From assembly GCA_934678915.1 (NCBI GenBank), contig CAKUSF010000002.1:1-50224 (forward strand): 50,224 bases of DNA, written 5' to 3'. This DNA comes from an uncultured Bacteroidales bacterium. Lineage in GTDB: Bacteria > Bacteroidota > Bacteroidia > Bacteroidales > UBA932. Numbering within the stretch: position 1 is the stretch's first letter; every line of letters starts with the position of its first letter. The position numbers and the translations under genes are program-made. Positions 7,607-16,696 of the stretch are shown one piece after another. The notes under the pieces are model-generated. The model ran no database searches and was not told where the DNA came from. It saw nothing but the letters and a program-made list of their open reading frames with translations.

Positions 7607-10600
7607 GACTCCAAATAAAAATGAAGGTTATCTGGCAAACAAGAGCAGTTAGAGGCCAGCATTATGTTATCCTCGTCCTTGTCGTACGCATCCACCTGAA
7701 TCTCCGGGTGCATTAAGGCGAAGATCAAGGCATACTCACCCTGCCCGCAGTCATGAATCTCAAAATGATTTCCGGAAGGAGTCTCAAACAAGAATCCGGC
7801 ATCGTTCACACGAGATAGTGCTTTGCGGCAGCGGGATTCCACATCGGCACCTTTGTAAAGGTACTTGTACCTAACGTAAACGGAAAGATATTCAGGAGTT
7901 TCCAGAGTCCGGCATAGTTCGAAATAATGGTTCACGAAAAGGCGATGGCACTCTTTTGTCATCAGACGGTAATCCCGCGAGCAAGGAATCCGAGTCCCAA
8001 CCTCAACATGTACAGCCCCCTCACGGAGCATAAAATCCGTCTTCGGAAGAACATCATAAGCACCGTGGATAAACACAGGAGTAATGTCCAAACCCAGTTC
8101 CGAGGCTACATAAAAAGCCCCTTTGTGGAAACGTCCTACCTTACCATCAAGAGTTCTCGTCCCTTCCGGGAAAATGACTAATGAATATCCCTGAGCCACC
8201 AAAGAGCGTATTCTATCCATGTTCTTCTCAATTCCATCATTCACAGGGAAATAGTCAGCCTTGCGAAGAACATAACCGTAAATCGGATTTTTCCAGACCC
8301 AGTCATTCGTAAAGAACACCACTTTAGGGGTCAAGGCCATCAAGCAGATAAGATCAATATGTGACTGATGATTAGCAACGATCACGGATGGTTTGTCAAA
8401 ATCGGTCGCACCGGAAAGACCCACCTTTACTCCAGGAATACGCCTCAACAGAAAACGGGACATCTTCTGGAGGAATATATGGTACTTCAACTTGCTGTCC
8501 GAAGAATTGCCATGAATCAGGAAATGGAAGAATGTGTAAGGGTAGGCGAACAGGAACATCAGCAGCACATAGCCGACAAGGGCGTAGAGCGAATATGCTA
8601 ACCTCTTCAAAGTAAGAGGTATGTCTCGCTTGACTCCGTTCTTTTCCGTCAGCCATCTGAACATCACAGGAGGCAGGTAGTAGGCCATCACCACAACGAT
8701 GAACATTCCGATCACCGTCACCTCTCCGAGCGAACGCATGGCCGGGTGTTTGGCTAAAATCAAGGCACCGATACCTATGAACATGATCACGGCTGAATGA
8801 AAGACGCTGTTCTTATAGGTTGCGAGACGTTTCTTTCCGTAGGCATATTCATAAACAAGACCTTCAGTTATGAAGATTGTGTAGTCATCGCCCTGACCGA
8901 AGATGAAGGTGGCGAGTATGATGTTGACAATGTTGAACCGGATGTCCAGAAGGCTCATTAGGCCCAGAATCCAGAACCAACTGACAGCCAACGGGAAGAA
9001 GGACAGAATGCCAAGCTCCAGACGACGGAAACTCAGACATAGGAAGACAAACACCACCAAGCTGCAAATGAGGCCGATGTAGTCAAAACTTTCAGAAAGG
9101 ACACTCACTAAACGGTTGCTGACATCTCCGGTGTCGAACACCAATGTTCCATCAGAACGCAACTCTGACTTTACGGACTCACTCTTTGCCTCATCATCAC
9201 AGAACACTTGATTGACAATCAGACATTTGTCAGAATCCTTGATTACATAGAGTCCATCAAATGAAGCCAAAATAGGTGATTCGTAATCTGATAACGAGGC
9301 CGAATAGTCCTTGTCTAGGATTTCCATAAAAGGGCTGAAAGCAGAAGGCGAGAAACCTTGACGCTCGCTTTCTTCGGCCAATTCTTTCATAAGATTGTCG
9401 GCACGCCCGTTCCCCCAGAATTCCTTCCAAACTGCAATTCTAGCTAAGCAAGTCTTCCTTGACGGTACGAAAAGCCCTGGCCCTTTGACCATCACAATGT
9501 CCTCTTTCAAAGAATCCAAACCGGCAAGCAAGGCATCATTGCGTTCAAGTGCCTCTTCCAGGTCATTTCCCTCAGCTATAGCATAGACCTGACTTAAGCC
9601 TGACTGGTCGAGTCCTTCTTGAAGTGTACCAAGGTCCCGCTTCTGGCTTTCCGTCATAAAATTGATGTTTCTTATGTCGGAATCGAACTCTGTCTTTCCG
9701 CTGAGGAAGTACATCACCACAGTGACAGCCATCACTGCTACAAGAAGCCAGCCTCCGGAAGGAGCCCTATCAGGCAGGAGTTTTCCAAGTTCCAAAGTTC
9801 CTCCGGCTTTCTTGCGAGCCTTTGTGAACACAGGAAGGAAAAACAAAACGAAAATAATCGTTCCGGCAAGCATCAGAGAGCCAAACAATCCCAAATCCTG
9901 CATGGCCACAGCATCCAGCCAGACAAGGCAAAGAAAGGCCGCGATTGTGGTGATGTTGCCTATCAGCAAAGGTTCGACCATCTCCTTAAGATTCTGCCGA
10001 GGCGTGACACCGGATTTAAGGCCGTCCATGAAATGCAGAGGATAATTCACTGCGATGCCTATGATCACGGATGCGACCCCTACTACAATTATGGACATGC
10101 TGTCACGAATCATTGCGATGCAACCAAGGGCGAACAGCCATCCGAAAGTGATGGAAACCACTATCCAAAGAATGTCCGAAAAACGTTTGTAGCTGAAGGC
10201 CAGCAAAAGCCCGATAAGAAGCAAAGCGATAGAGATGGCCAGAATGCTGTCTTTCTTGATTTGCGCGGCATTAGACACAGCAATCAACGGGGCGCCCACC
10301 GCTGACACAGTGACATCGGGATGTTTCGCCTCCAATGCCCTGATGGAGCCCTCTACCAAATCCGCGACTTTGGAATTCATCCCTGACTCACTCGTACCAT
10401 AAGGGGAAGTCAGAAACGCAAGCCCTTTCCCTTCTTTTGTGAATATGCAGTCATCAATAATAGTGTAATTCGAGTTGGCAGCAGTGGTTCTAAGCCGTCC
10501 AAGAACAGGAGAGAAAAGATGGAGTGGATCGGTGCGTACATTCGCGACCATGGCATCACCAGTCGGGAAAAGCAAGGACTGGCGGTCCGAAGCAAGCTGT

Positions 10601-11058
10601 TTAGGAATATAGCCCGGCACTCTCAGCAGAGAGTCAATCCGCTGATAATCAGCATTAGTCATGAACAGTGGATAGCTCGACATGACAGCAGACATAAGCC
10701 CCAACGCCATCTCGCTGTCAACGGTAATCTGTCTTTGAGGAACAAGCCCGGTAGAATCCTCAGCATCAAAAACGTCCTCAAAATCGTGAATCGCCTCAGA
10801 AATCGCCTCCTCACCGGCCTCCGAACCATCCTTGGCAGAGAAAATCAGAATGACGTTGTTCTTTTTGCCCAATGCGTTATAGGCCTCAGAATATTTCGAA
10901 CTTTCCTCATCGCCTGGTAGGAATCTGGATATATCCTCCTCATAGTGAAGCCTTAAGGCCAGGAACAGGCACACTGCCGCAAGCATGACCGACAGCAGGG
11001 CCGCCAACCATTTTCTTCCGGCAAGGAAGTCATAAATTCTGAGAAAAAAGTCAGTCAC
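7603..11058 (-). CDS. MMPL/RND lipid transporter fused to PlsC acyltransferase and a truncated SAM methyltransferase
   Basis: An 1151-residue fusion with a GTG start. Residues about 1-860 form an MMPL/RND-type transporter with two membrane halves, including VGVASVIIGIAVNYPLHF and a GQGDDYTIFITE segment in the second half. Residues about 880-1040 carry a PlsC domain with NHQSHID (N896) and FPEGTR (963-968). The last 100 residues start a class I methyltransferase fold: motif I is HDCGQGEY (Asp1103), followed by an acidic DAYDKDED strand, but the protein ends about 40 residues later. Related Bacteroidetes proteins are described as trifunctional transporter/acyltransferase/methyltransferase; here the third domain is cut short. 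It probably moves the polyene lipid across the inner membrane. Confidence 0.85.
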   Translation of the reverse strand: MTDFFLRIYDFLAGRKWLAALLSVMLAAVCLFLALRLHYEEDISRFLPGDEESSKYSEAYNALGKKNNVILIFSAKDGSEAGEEAISEAIHDFEDVFDAEDSTGLVPQRQITVDSEMALGLMSAVMSSYPLFMTNADYQRIDSLLRVPGYIPKQLASDRQSLLFPTGDAMVANVRTDPLHLFSPVLGRLRTTAANSNYTIIDDCIFTKEGKGLAFLTSPYGTSESGMNSKVADLVEGSIRALEAKHPDVTVSAVGAPLIAVSNAAQIKKDSILAISIALLLIGLLLAFSYKRFSDILWIVVSITFGWLFALGCIAMIRDSMSIIVVGVASVIIGIAVNYPLHFMDGLKSGVTPRQNLKEMVEPLLIGNITTIAAFLCLVWLDAVAMQDLGLFGSLMLAGTIIFVLFFLPVFTKARKKAGGTLELGKLLPDRAPSGGWLLVAVMAVTVVMYFLSGKTEFDSDIRNINFMTESQKRDLGTLQEGLDQSGLSQVYAIAEGNDLEEALERNDALLAGLDSLKEDIVMVKGPGLFVPSRKTCLARIAVWKEFWGNGRADNLMKELAEESERQGFSPSAFSPFMEILDKDYSASLSDYESPILASFDGLYVIKDSDKCLIVNQVFCDDEAKSESVKSELRSDGTLVFDTGDVSNRLVSVLSESFDYIGLICSLVVFVFLCLSFRRLELGILSFFPLAVSWFWILGLMSLLDIRFNIVNIILATFIFGQGDDYTIFITEGLVYEYAYGKKRLATYKNSVFHSAVIMFIGIGALILAKHPAMRSLGEVTVIGMFIVVVMAYYLPPVMFRWLTEKNGVKRDIPLTLKRLAYSLYALVGYVLLMFLFAYPYTFFHFLIHGNSSDSKLKYHIFLQKMSRFLLRRIPGVKVGLSGATDFDKPSVIVANHQSHIDLICLMALTPKVVFFTNDWVWKNPIYGYVLRKADYFPVNDGIEKNMDRIRSLVAQGYSLVIFPEGTRTLDGKVGRFHKGAFYVASELGLDITPVFIHGAYDVLPKTDFMLREGAVHVEVGTRIPCSRDYRLMTKECHRLFVNHYFELCRTLETPEYLSVYVRYKYLYKGADVESRCRKALSRVNDAGFLFETPSGNHFEIHDCGQGEYALIFALMHPEIQVDAYDKDEDNIMLASNCSCLPDNLHFYLES

Positions 11059-11085
11059 TTGATTTAAACTAATTTACGAATATAC

Positions 11086-12336
11086 TCATTTTCCGCGAAG
11101 CATGCGAGCCGGACGGCCATAAAGCAGAGCCAAAATGCAAAGCACTGTGTTCAGGACACTGATGCGGAAGAAATCCCAAAACGGGCGGAAATGAGTGACG
11201 CGCTCCCCTTCAGGAGGATAATAGACTTTGATTCCGACCGGAATCATCGGGACTCCTTTCCAGCATTGGAACACAAGAAGTTCCAGTTCAGCTTCGTAGC
11301 GGTAGGTAAGCAGGTGAAGTCCACCAATGCGGTTCAGTTGATAGAGCCGAAAACCTGACTGGGTGTCAGGGAGGTTCTCTCCGGTCTGGAGTCTGAACCA
11401 GAAATTCGAGAACTTGTTGGCGAAAGTGTTGCCTCCCGGCATGTTCTCCATCCTTAGATTGCGGCTTCCGACAAGCATGGCGTCCGGATGCTCTCTGGCC
11501 TGTGCGGCGAACACGGGGATATCCTCCGGAAAATGCTGGCCGTCAGCGTCAATGGTGATGGCGCGTTCGAAGCCACGGGCCTTTGCTTCCTTAAAGCCAG
11601 TCTTCAAGGCGTAGCCCTTGCCGCGGTTATCTTTATAGCGCACGACCACAGCGCCCAATTTCTCCAGACCTTCCGAGGAGCCGTCAGTGCTGCCGTCATC
11701 CACGACAATCACGTCTTTGCAGAACTTCAATGTTCTCTGTACCACATCATTGATTGTTCCGGCATTGTTATAGACGGGGATTATGACGCAGGTTTTCAGA
11801 TCCGTCAATAGGCCGGGCGCTTCGGCAGGCTCAGCGACCGGCTCTACGGTCACTGAGCCTGTCGAAGTGACAGAGCTTGTGGTTCGGCAAAGCTCACCAA
11901 CCATCGAAGCGCCAATAGGGCAACCCTCGCAGGCATATTCAAGACTCATCCGCGAGAAGACTATCCCCTCAGAACGGACCGTCAGTTCCACTTTCAGGCG
12001 GTCTCTCTCTTCCAATAATTTTGTAAATGAATATGTTACCTCAGTTCCTGGAAAAAGTGGCTGGATGAATTTCAGGTCCCTGATCTTCACAAGAGTCAAT
12101 GCCTTACCTAGATGGTTTTCAAGCAGTTCCGTGGCGACACGAATCTGGACAGCCCCTGGGGTAATGGGATAGTTCGGGAAATGCGCCTTGAAGATCACAT
12201 TGTCTGGTTCAAGCCTGATGTGTGGTTCGACTAAGCTCACCAACCGTGGTTCGACTGAGCTCACCAACCGTGGTTCGAATCCTCCACCAGTCTCTTTTAT
12301 GGAGAGGATAGTGAAGAATGTGCCTAAAAGTTTCAT
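11086..12336 (-). CDS. FabZ-like dehydratase fused to family 2 glycosyltransferase
   Basis: A 416-residue bifunctional protein. Residues about 40-135 form a hotdog dehydratase (AHFPNYPITPGAVQ, His52). Residues about 180-416 form a GT2 glycosyltransferase with VIIPVYNN, VVDDGSTDGS (Asp213/214) and ITIDADGQHF; the C-terminus has a hydrophobic segment. Two stretches are not native-looking: residues 20-38 repeat EPRLVS-x-VEP and residues 145-173 contain GSVTVEPVAEPAEAP. Both are encoded by the palindromic repeat family and lie at the N-terminus and in the interdomain linker, where insertion would be tolerated. The domains fit beta-hydroxyacyl-ACP dehydration and sugar attachment to the polyene or lipid. 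Confidence 0.85.
   Translation of the reverse strand: MKLLGTFFTILSIKETGGGFEPRLVSSVEPRLVSLVEPHIRLEPDNVIFKAHFPNYPITPGAVQIRVATELLENHLGKALTLVKIRDLKFIQPLFPGTEVTYSFTKLLEERDRLKVELTVRSEGIVFSRMSLEYACEGCPIGASMVGELCRTTSSVTSTGSVTVEPVAEPAEAPGLLTDLKTCVIIPVYNNAGTINDVVQRTLKFCKDVIVVDDGSTDGSSEGLEKLGAVVVRYKDNRGKGYALKTGFKEAKARGFERAITIDADGQHFPEDIPVFAAQAREHPDAMLVGSRNLRMENMPGGNTFANKFSNFWFRLQTGENLPDTQSGFRLYQLNRIGGLHLLTYRYEAELELLVFQCWKGVPMIPVGIKVYYPPEGERVTHFRPFWDFFRISVLNTVLCILALLYGRPARMLRGK
11815..11903. repeat. Three-module palindromic repeat array inside the dehydratase-GT2 gene
   Basis: Three modules lie head to tail: 11815-11840 (core TTCGGCAGGCTCA), 11848-11871 (core TGAGCCTGTCGAA with arms GTCACT/AGTGAC) and 11879-11903 (TTCGGCAAAGCTCACC). 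Order and alternating orientation match the array at 12728-12811. It encodes the interdomain linker in frame. Confidence 0.8.
12221..12280. repeat. Tandem copies of the GGTTCGACTGAGCTCACC module
   Basis: Two complete 24-25 base copies (12221-12245 and 12246-12269) and a truncated third copy (from 12270) lie in the 5-prime part of the dehydratase-GT2 gene and encode the repeated peptide EPRLVSSVEPRLVSLVEP. Confidence 0.8.
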
Positions 12337-12857
12337 TCGGGAATATTCATTTTAGAAAAAGTGTAGCTTCGGTTCGACCTCCTCATCATGATTTTTGATC
12401 CATCGACGGAAATATATTCATCGGAGACGGATGAGTTGAAGAGTCGTTTGAGGTCTTTGGCTATTGTTTTGCGTATCAGACATTTGTCCAGAGGCTTCAT
12501 GACGTTCAGCAGCTTGACATGCTTTCTGTCCAAACTGGCAGTAAAGTCAAATGCCCTTATCCCAAATTCGTTCACTATAGTGCCGACTATGGTACCCTCC
12601 ATCTGCTTGACCACGCATATTCCTGAAAAGGAGGAGTTTTTAAAGGTAATGGCCACGGTGTAGCGGGTGGGTTCATTGTCGTTGAAAGGGAAAAGGTAGT
12701 TGGTAGAGACTGTGCCGGTCTGTGCTGTCACTTCGACAAGCTCAGTGACCGAGGTGTTTCCGGTCGCTGAGCCTGTCGAAGCGACCATGGTTCGGCAGGG
12801 CTCACCAACCACACTAATCGGCAGAAGCAGACTAATCAACAACAAAAAGTTTCGCAT
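12333..12857 (-). CDS. Small exported protein of unknown function in the pigment cluster
   Basis: From the ATG at 12857 this is 174 residues with a clear signal peptide (MRNFLLLISLLLPISVVG); an earlier ATG at 12881 gives a poorer one. Right after the signal peptide come about 27 residues (GEPCRT to ELVEVT) encoded by the palindromic repeat array, and then a beta-rich domain ending in KMNIPE. The rest is not recognised, although small exported or lipid-binding proteins are frequent beside LolA in such loci. It overlaps the LolA gene by 26 bases and the next gene by 4. The first residues of the mature protein have probably been added by repeat insertion. Confidence 0.65.
   Translation of the reverse strand: MRNFLLLISLLLPISVVGEPCRTMVASTGSATGNTSVTELVEVTAQTGTVSTNYLFPFNDNEPTRYTVAITFKNSSFSGICVVKQMEGTIVGTIVNEFGIRAFDFTASLDRKHVKLLNVMKPLDKCLIRKTIAKDLKRLFNSSVSDEYISVDGSKIMMRRSNRSYTFSKMNIPE
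12728..12811. repeat. Three-module palindromic repeat array after a signal-peptide coding region
   Basis: Modules: 12728-12750 (TTCGACAAGCTCA, arms GTCACT/AGTGAC), 12760-12786 (TGAGCCTGTCGAA, arms GGTCGCT/AGCGACC) and 12787-12811 (GGTTCGGCAGGGCTCACC). The order is that of the array at 11815-11903 with the arm sequences of the first two modules exchanged. The reading frame stays open. Confidence 0.8.
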
Positions 12858-13467
12858 CGACAGGTTTGTTATATTCAGCATTCAAGATAGAAATCACTGT
12901 CTCGCCACTGTTGTCAACCAACACCACCTCACTGACTTTCAAGTCCTTACCGAAATGCAGGCGAACCGTCTTGAACATCTGCTTCATCTCTTTCCTAAGT
13001 GGTTCCAATTCAGCCATGTAACGACCGTCAGAGAGGAACATTCTGACTTTAAAATCCCCTTCTCCTGACAGCCCTTGGCCAGTGATGCTGTTCATAATAA
13101 TTCTTGCAATGGACTTGAAAAGGCGATTCGAGTTCACATCCATCTTGTTAGTAGTCTGACTACTCTGCAAAAGAACCTTCTCCTTGTTCAGAATGAAAAG
13201 ATAGGTGTAAGGAGAGACATATTCCCACCTCAGCATCCCATCAGCGAAGCACATCTTCCCTTTAGAAACCATCTTCTCCTGAAGAATAGCCATTTCCTTG
13301 ACTTGCTTGAAATCCGCTGAGAGACTCTTGATCCCTGCACATGAAGCGTCAATTTTTCTGATAGCCTCCGCTGCCTGAGCCTCATCCAATTGCTTAAAAT
13401 CCGCTCCAAAAGCAGAAGAGACAGCAATCAGTACACTCAGAATCAATGCTTTAAACTTTTTCATCAT
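12832..13467 (-). CDS. LolA-like periplasmic lipid/lipoprotein carrier
   Basis: About 212 residues from the ATG pair at 13467/13464 (an upstream in-frame start at 13521 would add a non-signal-like extension and overlap the previous gene). It begins with a signal peptide (KKFKALILSVLIAVSSAFG), then the LolA-like block SLSADFKQVKEM, KGKMCFADGMLRWEY and LFILNKEKV. LolA-fold proteins carry lipoproteins or lipids between membranes; cluster-linked copies are thought to carry the aryl-polyene lipid. It starts 2 bases after the upstream EamA-like stop. Confidence 0.82.
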   Translation of the reverse strand: MMKKFKALILSVLIAVSSAFGADFKQLDEAQAAEAIRKIDASCAGIKSLSADFKQVKEMAILQEKMVSKGKMCFADGMLRWEYVSPYTYLFILNKEKVLLQSSQTTNKMDVNSNRLFKSIARIIMNSITGQGLSGEGDFKVRMFLSDGRYMAELEPLRKEMKQMFKTVRLHFGKDLKVSEVVLVDNSGETVISILNAEYNKPVDAKLFVVD

Positions 13468-13469
13468 CA

Positions 13470-13823
13470 CTACTTTGCTATAAACACACAACCAGTTATT
13501 ATCAAAAATACTCCTATCCACCTAGTAGCTGGAATGTTTTCATGAAAAATGAATATGGCAGCAAGCATGCCAAAGACATAGCTCAGACTAATCATCGGAT
13601 AAGCCATACTGAACGGGAATCTTTTCAGTATGTACATCCAAAGGACCGTTCCTCCGGCATAGCAAAGTCCACACGAAAGAAACCACCAATTGACTAGCAA
13701 TCGACCAAAGAAAGCCCATGTCCACTCAAAATCGCCCATTTTCGCAAGAGCAAATTTGAGAAACACTTGGCCTCCAGAAAGCATTAGGCTTTGGGCCACA
13801 GAAAGGGTCAGCAGTCTCCACAT
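13470..13823 (-). CDS. EamA/SMR-like four-helix membrane protein
   Basis: A 117-residue protein with four hydrophobic segments (about 5-25, 37-57, 68-92 and 98-116). It resembles half-size DMT-superfamily proteins such as EmrE or ArnE/ArnF: GQVFLKFALAKMG at the start and FPFSMAYPMISLSYVFGML in the third helix. It could act as a dimeric flippase for a lipid-linked intermediate. ATG start; it overlaps the chain-length-factor gene by 16 bases. The transport substrate is not visible. Confidence 0.75.
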   Translation of the reverse strand: MWRLLTLSVAQSLMLSGGQVFLKFALAKMGDFEWTWAFFGRLLVNWWFLSCGLCYAGGTVLWMYILKRFPFSMAYPMISLSYVFGMLAAIFIFHENIPATRWIGVFLIITGCVFIAK

Positions 13824-14707
13824 ACGCTTTTAAGATAGACAAGTCCTACATCCTCACCGGCATCATTCACGACAAGAATGTCATTGTCAAGGCCTTTTGA
13901 GAGCCTTATGGCAGCTTCGTAGGTTCCTAATCCGGAAGTCGAGAAGCATTTGCCGAACAGTTGGAAATAGTCGGTGCTTCGGATGACGCGTGAGGCATGA
14001 TATTCATTGACAATTGTTTCCAGATTCTTTGGAGAGTGGAAAATCCTAACGTCCGCGAGTTCGCAGAGAGGGACTAGGCCTGCCGAAGGGTCAGAGGACA
14101 CCGACAACACAAATGCAGAAGATGCCTCGGCAGCCGAGACACCTTCGTTGATGTAGCCAGAGCCTTTCAGAAGTTCATAAGTGGTTGGTGTAGTTTCGTC
14201 ATGAGCCCCGACAAGGGCATTGGCAATCCGACCAGAACTAAGTTGAAGGAAAGCGTCCAACAATGCACTCTCAAATGAGATGTCTTTGTGGGAATAGGTG
14301 CAATTGCGCCCATGACAATGAAGCATAATGGCCACCGCGGAACTAATTGTGTTGTGCGTGGACATCATGAAATATGTCGGAGGAAGCATTTCTTCTCCAT
14401 CAGAGCGCATTGCGGAAAGGAAATTCTCCGTGTTCTCCATGCAACCCAATCCTGTACCGGTGAAGATGGCCTCAGGGTTCTCCAAACCGGCATCCCTCAA
14501 AGCCGTCAAGGAGACAGCAGCCGCTCGCTTGAGAATCAAGCTCATGCGACGCGATTGCATAGGGCTCATAAACAGCTTAAAGTCAGGGTCCTGACTCCGC
14601 ATGTATGATTCATTGCAAACTATAGGCTCTGCCATCCACTCCTCACAGAGTGGCTTCTGGACAGAAATCTGAGCTGCTGAATGTATGAAAATCCTATTGC
14701 TTGGCAT
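13808..14707 (-). CDS. Ketosynthase chain-length-factor homologue
   Basis: A 299-residue protein resembling condensing enzymes but without the active-site Cys: the expected ACSS segment reads ISFESALLDA, and the downstream catalytic His motifs are replaced or lost (GAHDETTPTT). This is the pattern of chain-length factors of aryl-polyene loci (Ketoacyl-synt_2-like). It overlaps the intact ketosynthase at 14694-15881 by 14 bases, so the two very probably form the heterodimeric KS-CLF that sets polyene length. A stretch at about 14077-14098 (DPSAGLVP) looks like a decayed copy of the palindromic repeat. Confidence 0.82.
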   Translation of the reverse strand: MPSNRIFIHSAAQISVQKPLCEEWMAEPIVCNESYMRSQDPDFKLFMSPMQSRRMSLILKRAAAVSLTALRDAGLENPEAIFTGTGLGCMENTENFLSAMRSDGEEMLPPTYFMMSTHNTISSAVAIMLHCHGRNCTYSHKDISFESALLDAFLQLSSGRIANALVGAHDETTPTTYELLKGSGYINEGVSAAEASSAFVLSVSSDPSAGLVPLCELADVRIFHSPKNLETIVNEYHASRVIRSTDYFQLFGKCFSTSGLGTYEAAIRLSKGLDNDILVVNDAGEDVGLVYLKSVCGDC

Positions 14708-15881
14708 ATCTTGAAATCAACAGTGAGGAATCGTTGCCACCAAAACCGAATGAGTTGCAAAGAACATGGTTGAGCGTCACCCCTTCACGACCTTCCGCCT
14801 CTGGAACCACTCCTCCCTCAAAAGGATGTTTCCAGTTAAGGTTGGCTGGGATGAATCCGCGTTGTACGGCAAGGATGCTGATTACAGCCTCAATGCCTCC
14901 GGCAGCGCTGGTCGTGTGGCCCGTGAATGATTTCGTGGATGAAACTGGAGGAACATCCGGCCCAAAAACACGGAACATAGCTTGGCTCTCGCTTGCATCA
15001 TTATTCGGAGTAGCTGTGCCATGAGCATTGATATAGTCAATGTCAGTCGGGCTCAATCCACTCATTTTCAACGCCTCGGACATCGCCAAAAATGCGCCTT
15101 CACCATCTTCGGACGAGGCTGTCTGGTGGAAAGCATCGCACGCATTGCCGTAACCATCCAGCAAGGCTATCGGAGCTGCACCTCTAGCCAGCGCATGTTC
15201 TTCACTTTCCAAGACCACGAATCCCGCACCTTCGCCAAGATTCAAGCCATTCCTCGTGGCATCGAATGGGCGGCAAGGTTCGCTATCTAGAATCTTCAGA
15301 GAGTTAAAACCGTTGAGATGGTACTTCGTAAGGCATTCAGAGCCTCCAGCAACAGCGATGTCGCATCTTCCGGCACGAATCAAGTCTGCACCCAACATGA
15401 TGGAATTAGCAGCCGAGGAGCAAGCCGTAGATACCGTAGTGGCAAGATTGAACGTTCCGAAATGGTCCGCAATCTCATCCGTACTGTTACCGCAATCATG
15501 AAGGCCATCCAAAAATCCCTGCGACGAAGGATCAAGAAAATGACGCTCTGTCACATCCATGCCTCCTACAGTTGTCCCGGAAATCAGAGCAACTTGTTCC
15601 CCTTCCTTCACGGCTGCCTGACTCATGGCTTCTTTGACCGCTATGATTCCCAACAAGGAAGTCCGAGGCACCGTCCGGTCAGCTGAAATTCCAAGAATGT
15701 TCTTCAACTCATCATCCGATAAATCTACCTCGCCACAAGGCAAATCAGAGTGAACGGTCGCGAGATGTCTAAGTTTCCCTATCCCACTCTTTTTCAAGAG
15801 CAAAGAACGACAAGTCTCATCTTTCCCCACCCCAATGGCAGAGATAATTCCAGCTCCTGTTATGACGATTCTCCCGGACAC
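14694..15881 (-). CDS. Beta-ketoacyl-ACP synthase II, partner of the chain-length factor
   Basis: A 395-residue FabF-like ketosynthase with complete triad: Cys154 (VSTACSSAANS), His287 (NAHGTATPNNDAS) and His322 (KSFTGHTTSAAGG). The start is GTG, directly after the ACP stop. Its overlap with the chain-length factor implies co-translation and a heterodimer. It should perform the repeated malonyl extensions of the polyene chain. Confidence 0.9.
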   Translation of the reverse strand: MSGRIVITGAGIISAIGVGKDETCRSLLLKKSGIGKLRHLATVHSDLPCGEVDLSDDELKNILGISADRTVPRTSLLGIIAVKEAMSQAAVKEGEQVALISGTTVGGMDVTERHFLDPSSQGFLDGLHDCGNSTDEIADHFGTFNLATTVSTACSSAANSIMLGADLIRAGRCDIAVAGGSECLTKYHLNGFNSLKILDSEPCRPFDATRNGLNLGEGAGFVVLESEEHALARGAAPIALLDGYGNACDAFHQTASSEDGEGAFLAMSEALKMSGLSPTDIDYINAHGTATPNNDASESQAMFRVFGPDVPPVSSTKSFTGHTTSAAGGIEAVISILAVQRGFIPANLNWKHPFEGGVVPEAEGREGVTLNHVLCNSFGFGGNDSSLLISRYAKQ

Positions 15882-16151
15882 TTACTTCGATTGGTTAGCC
15901 TTGATGTATTCAGCCATCGTTCTTACTGACTTGAAGACTTCCTTGCCCTCGGCAGGATTCTTAAGTTTGATGCCATAACTCTTCTCAAGAAGAAGCATTA
16001 GTTCCAAAGCATCAATAGAATCAAGGCCTAGGCCTTCACCAAAGAGAGGTGCATCAGCGTCAATGTCTTCCGGTTTGAGATCATCGAGTTTAAGAGCCTC
16101 TATAATCTTCGTTTTCAATTCGTTGATAAGTGCATCCATATTAATGATCAT
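15882..16151 (-). CDS. Acyl carrier protein (cluster copy 2)
   Basis: An 89-residue acidic ACP with the phosphopantetheine site LGLDSIDALEL (Ser45). The ATG at 16151 overlaps the upstream stop in ATGA fashion; a second ATG at 16139 is possible. It should carry the growing polyketide in the KS-CLF module that follows. Confidence 0.92.
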   Translation of the reverse strand: MIINMDALINELKTKIIEALKLDDLKPEDIDADAPLFGEGLGLDSIDALELMLLLEKSYGIKLKNPAEGKEVFKSVRTMAEYIKANQSK

Positions 16152-16696
16152 TTTTCGATTAAATACAATTCTGCCTCATAATGTTCTGGCTCAGAGCATT
16201 CCAACCATCCTGCGATGACAGACTCTGTCACCGGATCCTGAAATGCCTGATCCACTATTTCTTTCATCACATCTTCATCCCTCCGTTCAAGCACATAGAA
16301 AGAAGTCTCCCCATAGTACTTGTTACGGATTGCGATCTCTCCGGTAACAATGTTCGGTAAAGTATAGACGAACACAGCAGGACTCGGAAAGAAGCCATCA
16401 TTGCCGATAGTCTTTTGATACTCAACGTCATCAGCCAACGAAGCACTTCGGTTGAACAGGATCACTGCTCTGTCCTCGCAATCTGTTTTACGCGGTTTTT
16501 CATCTTCCAGCAGCAGTTCTACCGCCACAAAGCCAAGACGCGACAAAGCGTCCATTTTGAAGAATTTAGGATAGTCACCCACTTTCTTACGGTAGATCTC
16601 CACTAGAAGTTCTGACCCAACAGAGTCAAAGATAAGCATTTTTTCTCCAACAACCACCTTATTAGGGGTGATAGAGACGCGAGCCTTAGTTGTCAT
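16148..16696 (-). CDS. Half-size ketosynthase-like protein
   Basis: A 182-residue protein. The segment FFPSPAVFVYTLPNIVTGEI with following GETSFYV resembles the middle of condensing enzymes (the F-x-x-S-x-x-N-x-x-A-G region before the active site). No catalytic Cys or His motif and no C-terminal half are present. Similar short proteins occur in flexirubin/aryl-polyene loci. It could be a structural or docking partner of the ACP or of a ketosynthase. Start ATG 16696 overlaps the upstream gene by 11 bases. Confidence 0.6.
   Translation of the reverse strand: MTTKARVSITPNKVVVGEKMLIFDSVGSELLVEIYRKKVGDYPKFFKMDALSRLGFVAVELLLEDEKPRKTDCEDRAVILFNRSASLADDVEYQKTIGNDGFFPSPAVFVYTLPNIVTGEIAIRNKYYGETSFYVLERRDEDVMKEIVDQAFQDPVTESVIAGWLECSEPEHYEAELYLIEK

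Noticed and set aside
9619..10305. 228-residue plus-strand frame inside the MMPL fusion gene
   Set aside because: Antisense shadow with composition (Lys/His/Gln-rich) not typical of proteins and no promoter or start signal.
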